A stretch of DNA of 64,000 bases from Dryomyza anilis (lineage: Eukaryota; Arthropoda; Insecta; Diptera; Dryomyzidae). A program made the translations under genes and the position numbers. Shown piece after piece: positions 45,176-58,054 of the stretch; within the stretch, counting starts at the first letter, position 1, and each line of letters starts with the position of its first letter. The notes under the pieces are model-generated. The model made no database searches. It was not told where the DNA came from and was given only the letters and a program-made list of their open reading frames with translations. The stretch lies in assembly GCA_951804985.1 (NCBI GenBank), contig OX638130.1, positions 130,647,593 to 130,711,592 on the forward strand, read 5' to 3'.

Positions 45176-45373
45176 AGTGTTATATGTTTTATATACATTT
45201 TTTTAAAGCAAATCAAGTGATCTAAATTAAACAAATATATTTGAAGAATCAAAATTTAATATATCGCCAAAAGTAAAGGTCCTAATTTAATGATATTTTT
45301 GATTATTGGTAATACAACTGGATTTTAATATTATTTTTTTTATTTAATATAATTTTAATTTTTTTGTATGTAA

Positions 45374-45605
45374 AGGGTTTTTCAACAGGGACGCTACAAA
45401 AGTAGAGCGACAGGGACAGCAAACGACGCCATATTTCTTGCCGCTCTTTTCATATTTCTCTTCAGTAAGGTTTGCCATTTCACGATGGAAAGATATACGA
45501 GCCAACAACGAGTCGAAATTATTAAAATTTACTACCGAAATTCGGAGTCAGTGGCCCCAACGTTAAGAGCGCTACGTCCAATTTATGGTCGTCATAATCG
45601 TCGTA
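45374..45605 (+). pseudogene. Truncated mariner/IS630-like transposon
   Basis: Starts AGGGTTTTTCAACAGGGACG, ATG at 45485, reads MERYTSQQRVEIIKIYYRNS to PIYGRHNRR and breaks off at about 45605. Same family as 35285-35746. Confidence 0.75.
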
Positions 45606-45971
45606 CTTTTTAATCTGACTTCCAAAATGAAAATTTTCTAATATTTTAAAATTTTTTGATTGATGCCTTAACAGAATTTTAATTGACTTTTGTACGATTT
45701 TATGAATTCAAAAATAATGTAAAGAACATTTTAATTTTTTATTATATTTTTCTCAGATTTTTTTTTCTAAACTTTTTTCTTCATAATTTTTTTTTGAAAA
45801 TAAACAATGCGTACAGTTTTTTTTTAAACAGTTCCAATTTTTTTGTTGCTCAGAATATTTCCGTAAATTTTGTTTTTTTTTTTGACATGCTCAAGGTCCC
45901 ACCCAATTTGTAATGACTGGACCTTGAGTAACAATAAACCAGTTGGGAAGGTTAGATCACATGGGAAATTT

Positions 45972-46649
45972 TAAAGTAGGTGTTATTATGTTAGTTAGGA
46001 TTTTCAAAATTATAGTCGGTCTAAGCCGACTATAAATACCCTACACATATGTGTGGTAACCATTCAAAGTGATATATAGGTCACCAGGGTGTACGAATCC
46101 TGAAAATAACTACAAAATTTCCATCCCTGAAGAATTTTCTTTCATTTGATACCCATATTTACAAATGGGTAGGTGTATCGAATTTCGATTTTTTTTTTGG
46201 GAACCACAAGTCGTTTCGTGGGAAAACATTATTTTCATGTATTTGAGCATAATGTCAATATATATTTGAACAAAAAAGTTTACCTAAGGCCTTATACAAT
46301 AAAATGGATCTGTAGATATAAATTTTATATGAGGTATTTGAACATAAGTGGTCGGTTCTCAGGTCACAATAGACCGATCATGCCAAATTTCTTGTTCAGA
46401 CAGCTTAGATATATAAGTATTCTAAATCTAAAGTTTCATTGCTCTAGATCTTCTACTTTTTCTGAAATCGTGATTTCAACAGACAGAGACAGACAGAGAC
46501 GGACAGACGGACATCGGTAAATCGACTCAGGAGGTCATGCTGATCAAGAATATATATACTTTTCCATACCGGAGATGCTTCCTTCTGGGTGTTACAAACG
46601 GCGTACCAAATTGAATATACCCTTTTACACTTAGAATAGGGTATAAAAA
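45972..46649 (-). repeat. Dispersed repeat family B, copy 2
   Basis: Collinear with 29968-30755 but without the MITE; contains GACAGACGGACATCGGTAAA and the TCGACTCAGGAGGTCATGCT block. Confidence 0.75.
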
Positions 46650-47597
46650 CGAAAAGTGGAAAATGCATTGAGTGGCAAATCGTTCTGCTGTGTCGAAGAC
46701 AGTCAAGCACCTTCATCAGTGATCATTCTCTGCAAATTCTAAATCACTCACCATATTGAGGTACAAATTAATAACCATGAAGATTTTTTTATGTGTTAAA
46801 CATTTTATGATTTAAGAGCAGAAATTCTCAGATACATAAACAAAAATTATAAAAAAAAACAGATATTATATGGAATTTCCAAGAACGTACGTACGCCCAT
46901 GGAGAAGTGCTCAACATCAAAATCGAACCAAATGATACTAATCTAATTGCCCTTGCGTTGACACATTGTAATTGCAACATTTATTTATCGGCATAACATG
47001 CAAATTATTTTGGTTTAATACCAACTGGTTGGTTGGTATGCGTTAAAACCCTTTTATTGTATATGCGGTTAGCTCTTATTTTTCTGAAATGTTGCAATTC
47101 GAACTTGAAAATTGATCAAAGCTAATTTTCATATTAATGCGCTTTGACTTTATTTGTCTCCGCCGACTCGGTGTCTGGTTTCAGGCAAGTTTACTTAATT
47201 GATATAGTCTCATCGCCACTTAATAACTTAGTAGATTATAATAATTTCATAAAGTTTTTTTTTCCTTTATTTTTCTATTTAATTTATCACTTTGTTTATC
47301 ATATTATTATATTTTGGTAGGCATGAATTAGATTTTTATATGTTCGGCAATTATTTAAATTTTATGATTTATTATTAGTGGCTACCTTGACTGTTGAATA
47401 TTTTACTCTTTGTGTGTGGCTTTTTATTATGATTTTGTTGAATAGTTTTTTTTTGTCATTCTCGCACAATATAATAATGTAAATTAAAAATACATAATAC
47501 GTTATGTTTGATATTTTTTTTTCATTTACTTTTATTTTTTTATAACCGATTTTTGTGTGCTTATAATACTGTTCTTTTACCTATATCTTGTTCTATG
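46650..47597. other. Intergenic, no gene
   Basis: AT-rich; nothing supported. Confidence 0.5.
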
Positions 47598-48472
47598 GGT
47601 TATTCCACGTCTGAAAATTTTTAAACTTTGGTAGCACCATCTCAGACATTGATGAAATTTAGTACGATGGTTTTATGACTTGAAATTAAGAAAAATACAA
47701 AATTTCAATTTTCCAACTAAAGCGGTTACAGAGATATGGGTCCTTGAAATATGAAAAACTTACAAAATTGCTAAAAATGGACAAAAGTGGAAATATTGAA
47801 AATCAATTTTAGGATTACCATCGGTAAATAATAATATTCAAATGGGATTATCTCAAGGTGTTAAATCTAAAAAGAGTACCGAGGTCAGTACGGTTATCGG
47901 AAAATAATTACATATTCACAAGCGTGAGATCATTACCTTTCATTTGAGTACCTACACGAATAGAAAAGATTTGTTTGAATATGTTTGAATGTAAAAAACG
48001 TAACTCGAAATCACGATATAAATATTAAAAGTAAAATCTAATTACATTATAATTGAATTGTATAATTATTTTGTTCAGATTGGAATATTATTATACGATA
48101 TTTAAACAAAAATTGCTTTAATCGCGGATTTATATGAATTTACTACAGTAATGTTTCTGTAGAAACAGATATATTTAATTAGGTATATTTCATTTGTACA
48201 CACAAAAAAATCCAATTTATCCGTAATTCACTGAACTCAAAATAGGAACAATAGATGGAAATACAATTATTAAGTATAAATAAAAGACGAGTAATAAATA
48301 AATAGTTTATGTTTATAATTATATAATATAAATAAAAAAAATGTAAAAAGGGAAAAATATGAATATTGTGTAAGAAAATGATTTGCACTAAAGTTCCTTT
48401 TTTTTACATTAATATGAAATTAAACATTAATATGTTTACTTGTAAATAAAATGTTTTTCACATTCAAACATA
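47598..48472. other. Intergenic with one end of the GGTNATTCCACGTC family
   Basis: TGGGTTATTCCACGTCTGAA at about 47599 and GGTAGCACCATCT just inside match the ends of the element at 48473-49457. The partner end was not found. The rest is AT-rich. Confidence 0.45.
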
Positions 48473-49457
48473 TATGGGTAATTCCACGTCTAATCGACAG
48501 GGTTTTAAATTTTTTTTTTCGATTTTCATGAAATTTAGTTTACACCTTTGAATAGATAAAAAAATATAAGTTGTTTTTTTTTTCGAAATTCGAAAATTTC
48601 ACATAATTATGATGCTTCAAAAAATTACAACTTTTATTTATAGAGGTAACTTCGAAATCCGTTATCTAGGTCAATAACGTTGCAAAATGGATATTTTTGG
48701 TGTCTATTATTCTAAGAATTTAATGTAGTTTTTGATTCTGGTTTAATATATTATTCTCTAATTCGGTTTATAATTATTATGTTATTGTAAAATTTTCGAA
48801 CTCGAATTTCGGCAGAAACAGCTATTTTGATTTGGCTCAAATGTTTTTCAAAAGTAGTTCTTTTATTTATTAATATACTATCTAAAATTTGGAGAGGTGT
48901 TTTTCGATATAAGGGAGAAATTATATACTTATTATACTTTTATTTGCATAAATCTCCAAAGATATATGTAATGCCTGCAAAATTATGTTTGGAAGAAACC
49001 TTTTTTTGCAGCGTGTATATGTTCATATAGCCGCAGCCGCGGTAGCTCAGTGGTTAGTGCGTTGGACTGTGAGCCGGAAGGTCCTCGGTTCAAGCCTGGA
49101 CTGGGGCTAACAACATCTTTTCATAGAAACATTTTTCTATACCGCGCTTTCTCTCGGAAAATGGCAAACCTACGAGAGTAAAACATTGTCTATGAAAAGC
49201 TCTCACCCGCCGTTTGGATTCGGCAATAAACTGTAGGTCCCACCACTTTGAGTACAAATATAATACGCACAGCTCAAAATGGTGAGAGAGCTTGGCCTAA
49301 GTTCTTTTAGGACTGTAGTGCCAAACTATTATTATTATGTTCAAATGGATAGGTGTAAAAGTTTTCGATTTTTCTAATTTTTATTTTTTTAACTTTTGTA
49401 ATTTCTAAGATGGTGCTGCCAAACCTCAGGTTGATATGACGTGGAATCACCCATATA
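48473..49457. mobile_element. Element with GGGTRATTCCACGTC ends
   Basis: Left ATATGGGTAATTCCACGTC and right, inverted, GACGTGGAATCACCCATAT. Flanks are TATA-rich. Interior AT-rich, no transposase; a SINE is inserted at 49026-49335. Confidence 0.7.
49026..49335 (+). repeat. tRNA-derived SINE, longest copy
   Basis: Head with A box TAGCTCAGTGG (49043-49053) and B box GGTTCAAGCCT (49087-49097), 33 bp between them, as in Pol III tRNA promoters. Body shared with 7044-7332 and 10927-11090. Tail (ATT)n. Target-site duplication TATGTTCA at 49018-49025 and 49336-49343. Confidence 0.85.
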
Positions 49458-52207
49458 TAATAATGTTAAACATTAAAGGTTTTTTTATTAAACGAGGCAC
49501 ATGGAAAATCAATTGAAATTTAAATGACAAAAAAATTAAATGTAATGAATTTTATGTTAAAAAATAAATTAAAATTTAATCACAATGATTATAAATAATA
49601 ACCACTTATATGACATTTTAAAGGTTTCGTTAATAGATTATTAAATATTTGATTCTTTTGGTTGCTATGGGTTAAGAAGTATTAAAATACAGCATAAACT
49701 TCAAAAGATCTAACATACTTTTCGGCACTTTAGAAGACAGCTTTTAATAATTGAAACAATTTTCTGAAGGTGAATTCACGACTAAAGCTACATTTATAAT
49801 TTGCCATAAAAGTCTTTGACCATATTTAAGTTTTTACCATTATTTTATATTTCTTAAAAACCTTATAAAAAAAGTTTATTTAAGCAATGATTTGATTGAT
49901 TAGCAAATCACATATCTTTACTACTCCATTTTAATTATAAGCGTATAGAATGTAATTCCATTTTTATGTATATATCGATAGACAAATTTGTTGAAATTTT
50001 GTATTTTAAAATTATTAAATTGTTTTCATCATCTTATGTTGTTTAGTTTTGGTTTTTTCATTATTTATAGAAAATACTGTATTAAAACCCTAACGAATAA
50101 TAGGGATTTTCTTCACATTTCGGGTTCTATTTTTATAATGACTACTGGTTCCAATTTTCGATTTCAGTTTCGCATTTTGTATTAATGTTCATTTTTTATC
50201 ATATTGTAAATATTTGTAAATATTTTCATAAATGAATTGAATTCGAAATATTTTAACTTTATTAATCAACTAACATTTCTACATAATCTAATTTCAAATG
50301 CTGTTTGTTATTTTGACGTATTATGGGAATGAAAGGATCATATGATAAAGTAGTATTTGTTGAAGTTCTATTGCACTGTCTAAAAAGTATTAACCAGTTT
50401 TTCAGTGGTAGTTTAAAATTAGTTTAAAATATGTTTACATAAACGTCTCACGTAGTTTAAGTATTCTTCCATTTGACAATACGGGATAATGTTAAAGTAT
50501 TATCGATCATTTGGAACAGCTGATATTTCGCTAACGAGAATGACGAAATTTATAAAAAAGCGAATTTAGAAATAGAGCCTTAGTGCGTGGTATCGTTCAG
50601 CTCTACACTAAAAAAAGTGACATAATAAAATTATATAAAAATTATTTAAATTAAAATTTGCTTTAAATGTTTTTGTAATAAAAACCGGAATACTCCATAC
50701 AAAAAATATTATGTGCGTACTTAATTTCAAATTAAATAAAAAAGTATTTAATTTTATTACGTACGCATTTAAATTCATTATTAAAATAAATACATTATAA
50801 AAATATTTTTCAAAATATGAATGTATGTTTTTTTTTTGAAGTAACCACTACAAAATTATGTAATATGTGGTTCTACAGGTAGGACACATCTACCTGTAGA
50901 ACTATGAGTGATATAAAAGTTTTTTTTTCAATTTTAAATAAAAAGTATTTAATCCCAGCAAACCAAACTATAATTTTACGATATCGAAACGATATCATTT
51001 ATAGGCTCAAATTGTCGTTTTCGATAATCTATAATGATACGAAAACGATAGGGTTTTAGATAAAAACGAACCTGTCGGATATCGTTATCGATATCGTTGT
51101 TTTTGTCGTTAAAGATATCGAGATGATATCATAAATGGATTTATTTTCGATAAACATATTTTATTTGTTCAGAAATTTTTGTTTTTTTGATAAAAATTAG
51201 GAAGAACACGCAAATAAATTTTCAAATACTTTGAGTTTTATATCTTAAATTTATCATTATTTTATAGAATTTAAAAATTATCGTCATATGGTTTGTAGGA
51301 ATTTATATAAAAAAGACTAAGGGTGAAAAACGTGTGCAAAGATATTTAAATTTATCACTTTTTATTTCATTTTATTAATTTTGTCCCTCAGTGTAGTAAT
51401 ACAATGAATAATAGAAGAAAACTATTTAAATGTAAATCGATGGACACACAAATGAGCGCAGAAAATACTCAGAGTATGGACTGCAGTGCGTAATGAGCGT
51501 ATCATACATAAACGTCGAGATAGTTTAAACGAAGTTTAACCCACCGAGATCCGTCAGTTAAACTAAACTGAAAGACTGGATTTTGAGTTAAAATAAAGTT
51601 TAAACTACAAACGAAACACTGGCCCTTAGTTTAACCCTTAACAATTTTTATTTAACAATTTTTTATTTGTATTGAAATTCTAGTTACCTTTGTCGGAAAA
51701 TTGATAACATTGTTCAGCATCCGCAGACTTTTATCCAATTTTTTACCTAAATTTAAAGAAGATTTTCTCTCCTTTTATATAATTACAATGTAAAGACCGA
51801 AAAAGACTGAGCTTTACTTGAATTTTTCCGTAGAAAAATGAGAAACAAATCATTTTATAGAGTCATTTGGATTTGCGTATATTTATTGAACCATTTGTAT
51901 AATCCATATAATTTGTTCCCTAAATTAATACCTAAGTTATATTTTTAATAAGAAATACAATTAAAATGATATTAATAAGAACATAAGTTGCCATAAAACC
52001 TAATTCAGTTTTCCGCGTACAATCCTTAAATGACTTTGGTTCATTTTTCTTATACAAAATATAACATTTCAAGAAAAGCATTGAATCCATTAATGGTTTT
52101 CCTTAGTGCAATATTTCTCTATATAAATGCGTACAAATCTGGGTACCTTGACCGTTGAGAAACCATGCTGCACTAAATTTAATAAAAAATCATTCTGTAA
52201 TATATTT
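49458..52207. other. Intergenic, repeat-rich
   Basis: 50960-51150 carries a dense set of CGATATCG-like palindromes and resembles 21075-21160. The remainder is AT-rich with no gene. Confidence 0.45.
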
Positions 52208-52227
52208 TTTATTTTTTTATTTTTATT
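52208..52227 (-). terminator. Tweedle 2 candidate poly(A) signals
   Basis: Three overlapping reverse-strand AATAAA hexamers 58-77 nt past the stop. Confidence 0.45.
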
Positions 52228-52284
52228 TCAAAATCAACAATTAATTATCCTACTACTATTTAACAAATATTCAAGAATTTCTGC

Positions 52285-52463
52285 TCATTTCACATGAGTC
52301 GGTGGCAAATAGTTGCTCAGTGGTGAACTGTCGCCTCCTGCAATTTGCTTGTAGTCATAACCGCCATCGGGGGCGACACCATCCAGAGACCCAACGACCG
52401 AGGTGATAGGAGCGGTATCCTCATCGTTGAATTCGTTGGTTCCTCCCAATTGATCATATTGAT
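52285..52463 (-). CDS. Tweedle 2 exon 2
   Basis: Acceptor ATTTCAATTCTAG before 52463; TGA at 52287-52285. 59 complete codons including the stop, after two nucleotides that finish the split one. Confidence 0.88.
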
Positions 52464-53000
52464 CTAGAATTGAAATTTATTCATTTAGGTATTTGTTTTT
52501 CAAAAATATATAAAACGTTTCAAAGTACCTTGAATTTCTTTGCGTGCTGCTTCTGCCTCTTCGGGTGTCTTGTACTTGATGAAGTAAACCTCGGGTTTGC
52601 TGGGTTGGGTTGGCGCTGGAGTGGCAAAATCACCAACATTCAAGTCATGTGCCTTCTTGCTCAACACATAAATGACGGTCTTCTCCTCCTGTGGTGCGTA
52701 CTCGGCAGACAGTTTGACGTTGTCATTGTCGGATCCTGGAGCCTTAATGAAGACAACACGATAGTTCTTCTGAGGGCGACCGATGACGAAGTGTTTGGTT
52801 TTGCCTAGGTTCTCAGTATCTTCGGGAGCGCCAATAACGTAGAACTGCTTGTGCACGATCGGTGCTTCAGTCGTGGTTGCAGGTGGAAGGTATTTGTCGC
52901 CACCGCGATGTCCTTGGGATGGATTGTATCCATAACCGCCGAATTGTGGAGCTGCCGCGGCAAAGGCCAGAAGCCCGATGAATACACAAATCGAATTCAT
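52285..53000 (-). CDS. Tweedle (DUF243) cuticle protein 2
   Basis: Join 53000-52529, 52463-52285: 651 nt, 216 residues. Signal peptide MNSICVFIGLLAFAAAA, not split by an intron; short linker PQFGGYGYNPSQGHRGGDKY; DUF243 about 46-152 with APIVHKQFYVIGAPEDTE, TKHFVIGRPQKNYRVVFIKA, KTVIYVL and KPEVYFIKYKT. Exon 2 adds DQYDQLGGTNEF, TSVVGSLDGVAPDGGYDYKQ and a C-terminal YLPPTHVK. I chose this ATG because the 13 codons above it lie before the signal peptide and start after the TATA box in a less likely context. Secreted cuticle protein by family. Closest relative in the window is Tweedle 3. Confidence 0.9.
52529..53000 (-). CDS. Tweedle 2 exon 1
   Basis: ATG 53000-52998; donor GTACTT after 52529, phase 1 at EIQ|, the same split position as in the other two genes. 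Confidence 0.9.
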
Positions 53001-53094
53001 TATCTTTATTTCCGTGAATCTAATTCTTAACTTTGTCAAGTATCGGTTCGTTTCTTAAAAGTTGTCGTCTTAATTGTTACAGTTGATTCGGCGC

Positions 53095-53131
53095 ACTGAT
53101 ACCGTTTGTCTGTGTTCCTATACAATTTATA
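53095..53131 (-). promoter_or_regulatory. Tweedle 2 core promoter (TATA + Inr)
   Basis: On minus: TATAAAT at 53131-53125 and initiator TCAGT at 53099-53095, spacing 34 bp, start at about 53097. Confidence 0.72.
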
Positions 53132-54910
53132 TTAAAATGCTTCAGATTATCATGATCGTGATCATCGTCATTTTGAATTTGTCTCTCTCGATTTGAAATT
53201 TAAGTTTTAAGTTTCCTGATTAAGCGTTGGCTTTGATCCCAAAAACGTTGAATGCAAATTTTGGTGATGTATTATAATGCATTCGTGTAGAGATTTTATT
53301 TTTGGAAACAACATTCTTTTGGTAGTATCTGTGGTATAAATCGTTCGTTGTTGTTGTGGGCGGCTACTTAAAAGACTGCATTTAACGGTCCATAAATTGA
53401 TTTTATTTAATTTTCGCACAATATTAACACTTAATGAGACTTAAATATTTAAATTAGCTAAATAGTTTTTGCTGTTTTTATATTTATTTATCTACCATTT
53501 GCTGATGAGCGAGCATACGTAATTTCCAATCAATTTCGAGTCTATTCGCAGTGCGATGTGAATAACCCTCATACCGGCTTATTGTATTTTTATATATATG
53601 AATAATTAAATTAATAACTCACATTATTTATATTTTAATAATAAATAAATATATTTTACATATTCGTTGGAATTTAAAATAGGCTTTGTTCATAAAATAT
53701 CGAAAAATCTGTGCACTACACGCAGAAAAGACGTGATCTGTTAAAGACGAACATGTTTACATGATTGTGACAGTATTTTTCTTCGCTTCGATCAGTCTTT
53801 TTGTGTATTTTAAAACATTTGCATAATTAATACATATAGAATATAACTTTTGTTCCCATCCCAACCACTTATTCGGTTTTATCAACTATTAAGTTGGTTC
53901 CTAAAGCCAAAACATAAAGGGTAGTTGTTGATATTGATATTATTTCAAGTGCCAACCAAATATGTGCCATCAATCAATTTGGAGAAATTAAATTTTAATG
54001 AAATGAATTTGGTTATTAGCGTACCATATACCCACACACTGCAAAAAAATGGCTCTCCCAAACATAATTTTGCAGGCATTATGTGTGTATGTTTGGAATT
54101 TTATGTAAACATAATATATTATTGACTGATTAATCATTTGTAAACAGGAGACTTGAATGAGCTCTGATTTACATTATGATATTACGAAAACATTTTGATG
54201 TTGCCCCTTAAAATGGTGTATGTTCTAATAGAAACATAATAATTACTACTTATAAACAAAATAAATATTTGAACCGAAACATAAATATGTTTAAAATATA
54301 ACATGATTTGGAACGACCTGAATATAAATAAGTTTCCAGTGAAACATATCAGTTGTTTCAGTACAAAAAGTAGTATGTTTGCATAGAAGCATATTTAAAT
54401 ATTTTTGGAAAGAAATCCTAAAAATAACATAAAAATAAAATATTGTTTTTTTTTTTATTAATTTTTATTAAAAATCATTAAACATGCACAGTGGGAGTTA
54501 ATAATATTTGAATTCACATACACATTTTTTAATGCATAAATAAATAATTGAATTAAAACTGCAAGTCAAGTCTCAGTGCAGCACATAGCGTTGGCAAGGA
54601 ATTCGTAGTGGTTTTCAGTATTTTTTTTTTTTTTGATGAAATATCCATGACGTATTTTCACAATATTTTTAGAAAAACATTCGGGAACAATTAAATTATA
54701 TACTGCACTATTAAATGATATTATTTGTTACTATTTCTACTTTGTGTACCACAATTTGTATATTTTTAAAATTTACAAATGACATCGTATTACCGATACG
54801 AATACGTTTTCTCAACAAATATCAAAAGACACGTATGCAGAAAATGGCGGTCACCGATTGTAAAATTCGTATACAAGTAAAATATTGCAAGAATACTTTT
54901 ATTTACATAT
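53132..54910. other. Upstream of Tweedle 2, repeats
   Basis: A patch at 54044-54100 (CTGCAAAAAAATGGCTCTCC, then TAATTTTGCAGGCATTA) recurs inverted near 48960-49012. Otherwise AT-rich without a gene. Confidence 0.4.
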
Positions 54911-56470
54911 AATTTCGGGCAGTTAAAAAGGTTTTAGCAAACCTCAACATTAACAAAGCCTCTGGGCCAGATGGCATATCTGCCCATGTGTTGAAGAAGT
55001 GCGCGTCAACGCTGGCTTGTCCGTTGCGTAACCTTTTCAACATCTCCTACACGACAGGAGTTTTTCAATCTTGTTGGAAGGTTGCCAATGTCCAGCCAGT
55101 TCCGAAAAAGGGCGAGGCCACGAACCCTGCCAATTACCGACCCATTGCAATATGCTCTGCACTCTCAAAGGTAATGGAGAGCGTAATTAACTTCCACTTT
55201 GTGAACTATCTTGAGCACAACGAATTGCTCAGTGACCGACAATACGGTTTCCGTAGGACCAGATCCACAGGTGACTTGATGGCGGTCCTCTCCGAAAAGT
55301 GGAATAATTGTGTTCACCTTTTCGGGGAGAGCAAGGCTGTTGCTCTTGATATTTCCAAGGCTTTTGATCGAGTGTGGCATAAAGCCCTCGTTTCAAAACT
55401 AATTGCATATGGTGTCGGTGAATCTTTTACTCGATGGATATATTAGTTTTCTCCAGGGTCGTTCAATACGAGTTGCGATGGATGGTGTTCTTTCGGTATT
55501 TCTGGTATTTATCAATGACCTTTTGTCATTGACCCAGAACCCAATCCTTTCCTTTGCAGATGATAGCAACATTTGTCATTCATACTCGTTCAAAAAGCGC
55601 CCAACCTCTTTGGAGATTGAGAGTAAAAGACGCACTATGAATGACACACTCAATAATGACCTTAAAACAATCTCCGAGTGGGGTCTTGCAAATAGAGTTG
55701 ATTTTAATGCACGCAAGACCCAATGTTGTCTGTTATCTCACAAAAGAATGGATTCAACCCTACCTCCCCTTAATATGGGTGCTGTGGATATTGCAGAGTC
55801 AGCTGCTCTTGACGTTCTGGGCATATCAATTCAATGTGATCTCCGTTGGAATGATCACATATTTGACGTGTCGAAAGAGGCGGCCAAGTGCTTCGGTTTT
55901 TTAAAACGGTGTAAGACATACTTCACTCCTGCTGACTTGCGCACTGTCTACACCACCTATATTCGGCCTAAGATGGAATACAATTCGCACATATGGGCAG
56001 GGGCTTCAAAATCTTCTTTGGAGTTCCTGGATCGAATCCAACAACGTGCAATATATTTAATAGGGGATCAAAATATTTCATCCTCTATTGGTTCTCTTGT
56101 TTTATAGGTATTACAATGATAAGTGTTCAAGGTAAATACATGGCCTGATTCCACCAAGTCGTGTGTCCTCTCGTTCTACTCGGGCATCGAACCAAACCCA
56201 CTCCTTCGTAGTTCACTCGGCTTTCAATAGAACCACGCATTACCGAGAGAATTCGTTCTTCAGTCGCACGATACGTTTGTGGAACAATCTCCCTGCGTCT
56301 GTTTTTCCCGACATTTTTGATATTGGCAAGTTCAAAACAAACATTCACCGACACTACTCTATCTTTCCTCCCTCCTCTTACCTATAATCCTTTCATACGA
56401 TCAACACAATGCATTGCATGAATAGGGGGCATCCCCTGAGCGTTGGACAACTTGTATAAAAAAAAAATAA
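54911..56470 (+). pseudogene. 5'-truncated non-LTR retrotransposon (RT fragment)
   Basis: Starts inside the RT domain (NINKASGPDGISAHVLKK), continues NYRPIAICSALSKVMESVIN, QYGFRRTRSTGDLMAVLSEK and ALDISKAFDRVWHKAL, then a frame change at about 55440, SFLQGRSIRVAMDG, an internal loss before FLVFINDLL, the catalytic FADD at about 55555-55566, and a C-terminal part broken at 56107 and 56140. The tail ends in A-rich sequence (56455-56470). Element of the Jockey/CR1-like LINE group; no endonuclease seen. Degenerate. Confidence 0.8.
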
Positions 56471-57817
56471 AATTTTTTTTTGTTTGTTTTTAAACATCAA
56501 TATGTTCAAACGATGGCAAAAGATGGTGTAGGTAGAAAATGCTGCGCAACGTTGCCAACTTCGTCTATTGATAACTAATCGAATGAGACGAGCGTTGCGA
56601 ACATACGTTAAAATTAGATTTGAATAGCATTTTCTGTGTGTTTTGAAACATAGTTATAACCAAGTAAACTGTCAAGAAATAGTATATTCAAATGCAATTA
56701 AAATTTTATGTTTGTATTGTAACATATTTATGATAAGTTTTACCATCTGAATAATAATTTAATTATACTTCATCCGTAATACATGTATGGTGATTTCGTA
56801 TTATTTTTTAATTACATTCAAACATATTCAAACAAATCTTTTCTATCCGTGCATGTTTCCGAAACTATTTTGGGTTCTAGGTATTCAAATATGAATCTTT
56901 AGTATTAAAAGTTTTCATAATTGAGTTGTTGCCCATAAAATGTCCTCTAATATTGTAGATTTTTTTAATTCTCACTGAATTCAAATATTCGGGGAGACTG
57001 GGACTATGTTGAAACTTTTCGAAAATAATCATACAATTCGATAGATTGATTCATTCACTAAAAATGTGTCATATGCAGAAAAGACCTACATTTTTAGTTT
57101 CCACGAAACAAATGCAAATGCGACATAACCTCAAACTTGAATTTTGAAAATAGATTGATGTAAAGTCGACATTATCCACTTTTCGTGCCTATGAACCTTT
57201 TGACATCTTTCAATAGAATTGAAATATATATCCTAGATAAAACTATTCGTACTACGAAAATATTTGACCACATGTTTATTGCGTCATTAATATTTAATTT
57301 TGGAGTAAACATTTTTTTTTATTAAATAAAAAATGCAGTTTAAGCACAAAGTAGATTTTGATTTGGAACCTAATGTTAATTGCACATTATAAATATCGTG
57401 TTGATCTAAAATCCAATTCCCCGGTACACCGAAGTGTCGAATTAGTTTCGGACTGCCCTATTAGGAATATAACCTATTACGAAGGATATGATTAAGGTCA
57501 AATCATGTTACTCATGTTATGATAAAGAAAAAGTATTACGATCAGGTCTCCATCATGGCAAAAATTAAATTTTATCTAAGGATATTGCATTCGGAATTCA
57601 TGGAAACATTTTCCAAATTAGCAGCAGAATAAGATTTTGCAGATATGTCCAAATGGTTGTGCTAATTTCTAAATCTGAAACCATAGTTCTGATGACGATA
57701 AACTACAACATACAATTAAAAAAAATAAATCGTAATAATGAATTGAAAATCCATAAGTTAACAAAATTATTGAGACAGATGTAAATATTCAGAATATTGT
57801 TTGTTTAAATGATAGCT
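56471..57817. other. Intergenic, no gene
   Basis: AT-rich, no coding frame or clear repeat ends. Confidence 0.5.
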
Positions 57818-58054
57818 AATTGAGGAGCTCGTATCCAAAACGTGATATTCACTTAAAAATAAAATGATTTTATTTACAAATGTACTGCTCAAAAATGATT
57901 ATTTAAAAAAGGTGAATATACTAACGAGATAACTAAAATTATAGGAATGAAAAACACCTTTGTTCCCATTTGATTCTAATGTTCAGTATCAGTAATTCAG
58001 GTTCGTTCGTTTCTTCGTTTCACATTGCATGTTTTGGAAATGAGCTCCTCAATT
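57818..58054. mobile_element. GAGCTC-ended element, copy 2
   Basis: AATTGAGGAGCTC with CCAAAACGTG just inside on the left; GTTTTGGAAATGAGCTCCTC plus AATT on the right. 237 bp, same ends as 37559-38198. Confidence 0.7.

Noticed and set aside
46173..46520. 115-codon plus frame and the similar 30047-30280 frame
   Set aside because: Both lie in dispersed repeat family B, start with non-ATG or in different phase, and carry no domain.
53207..53419. 70-codon minus frame upstream of Tweedle 2
   Set aside because: Lies above the TATA box, has no family feature, and any likeness to the 43224-43688 frame is limited to a few residues.
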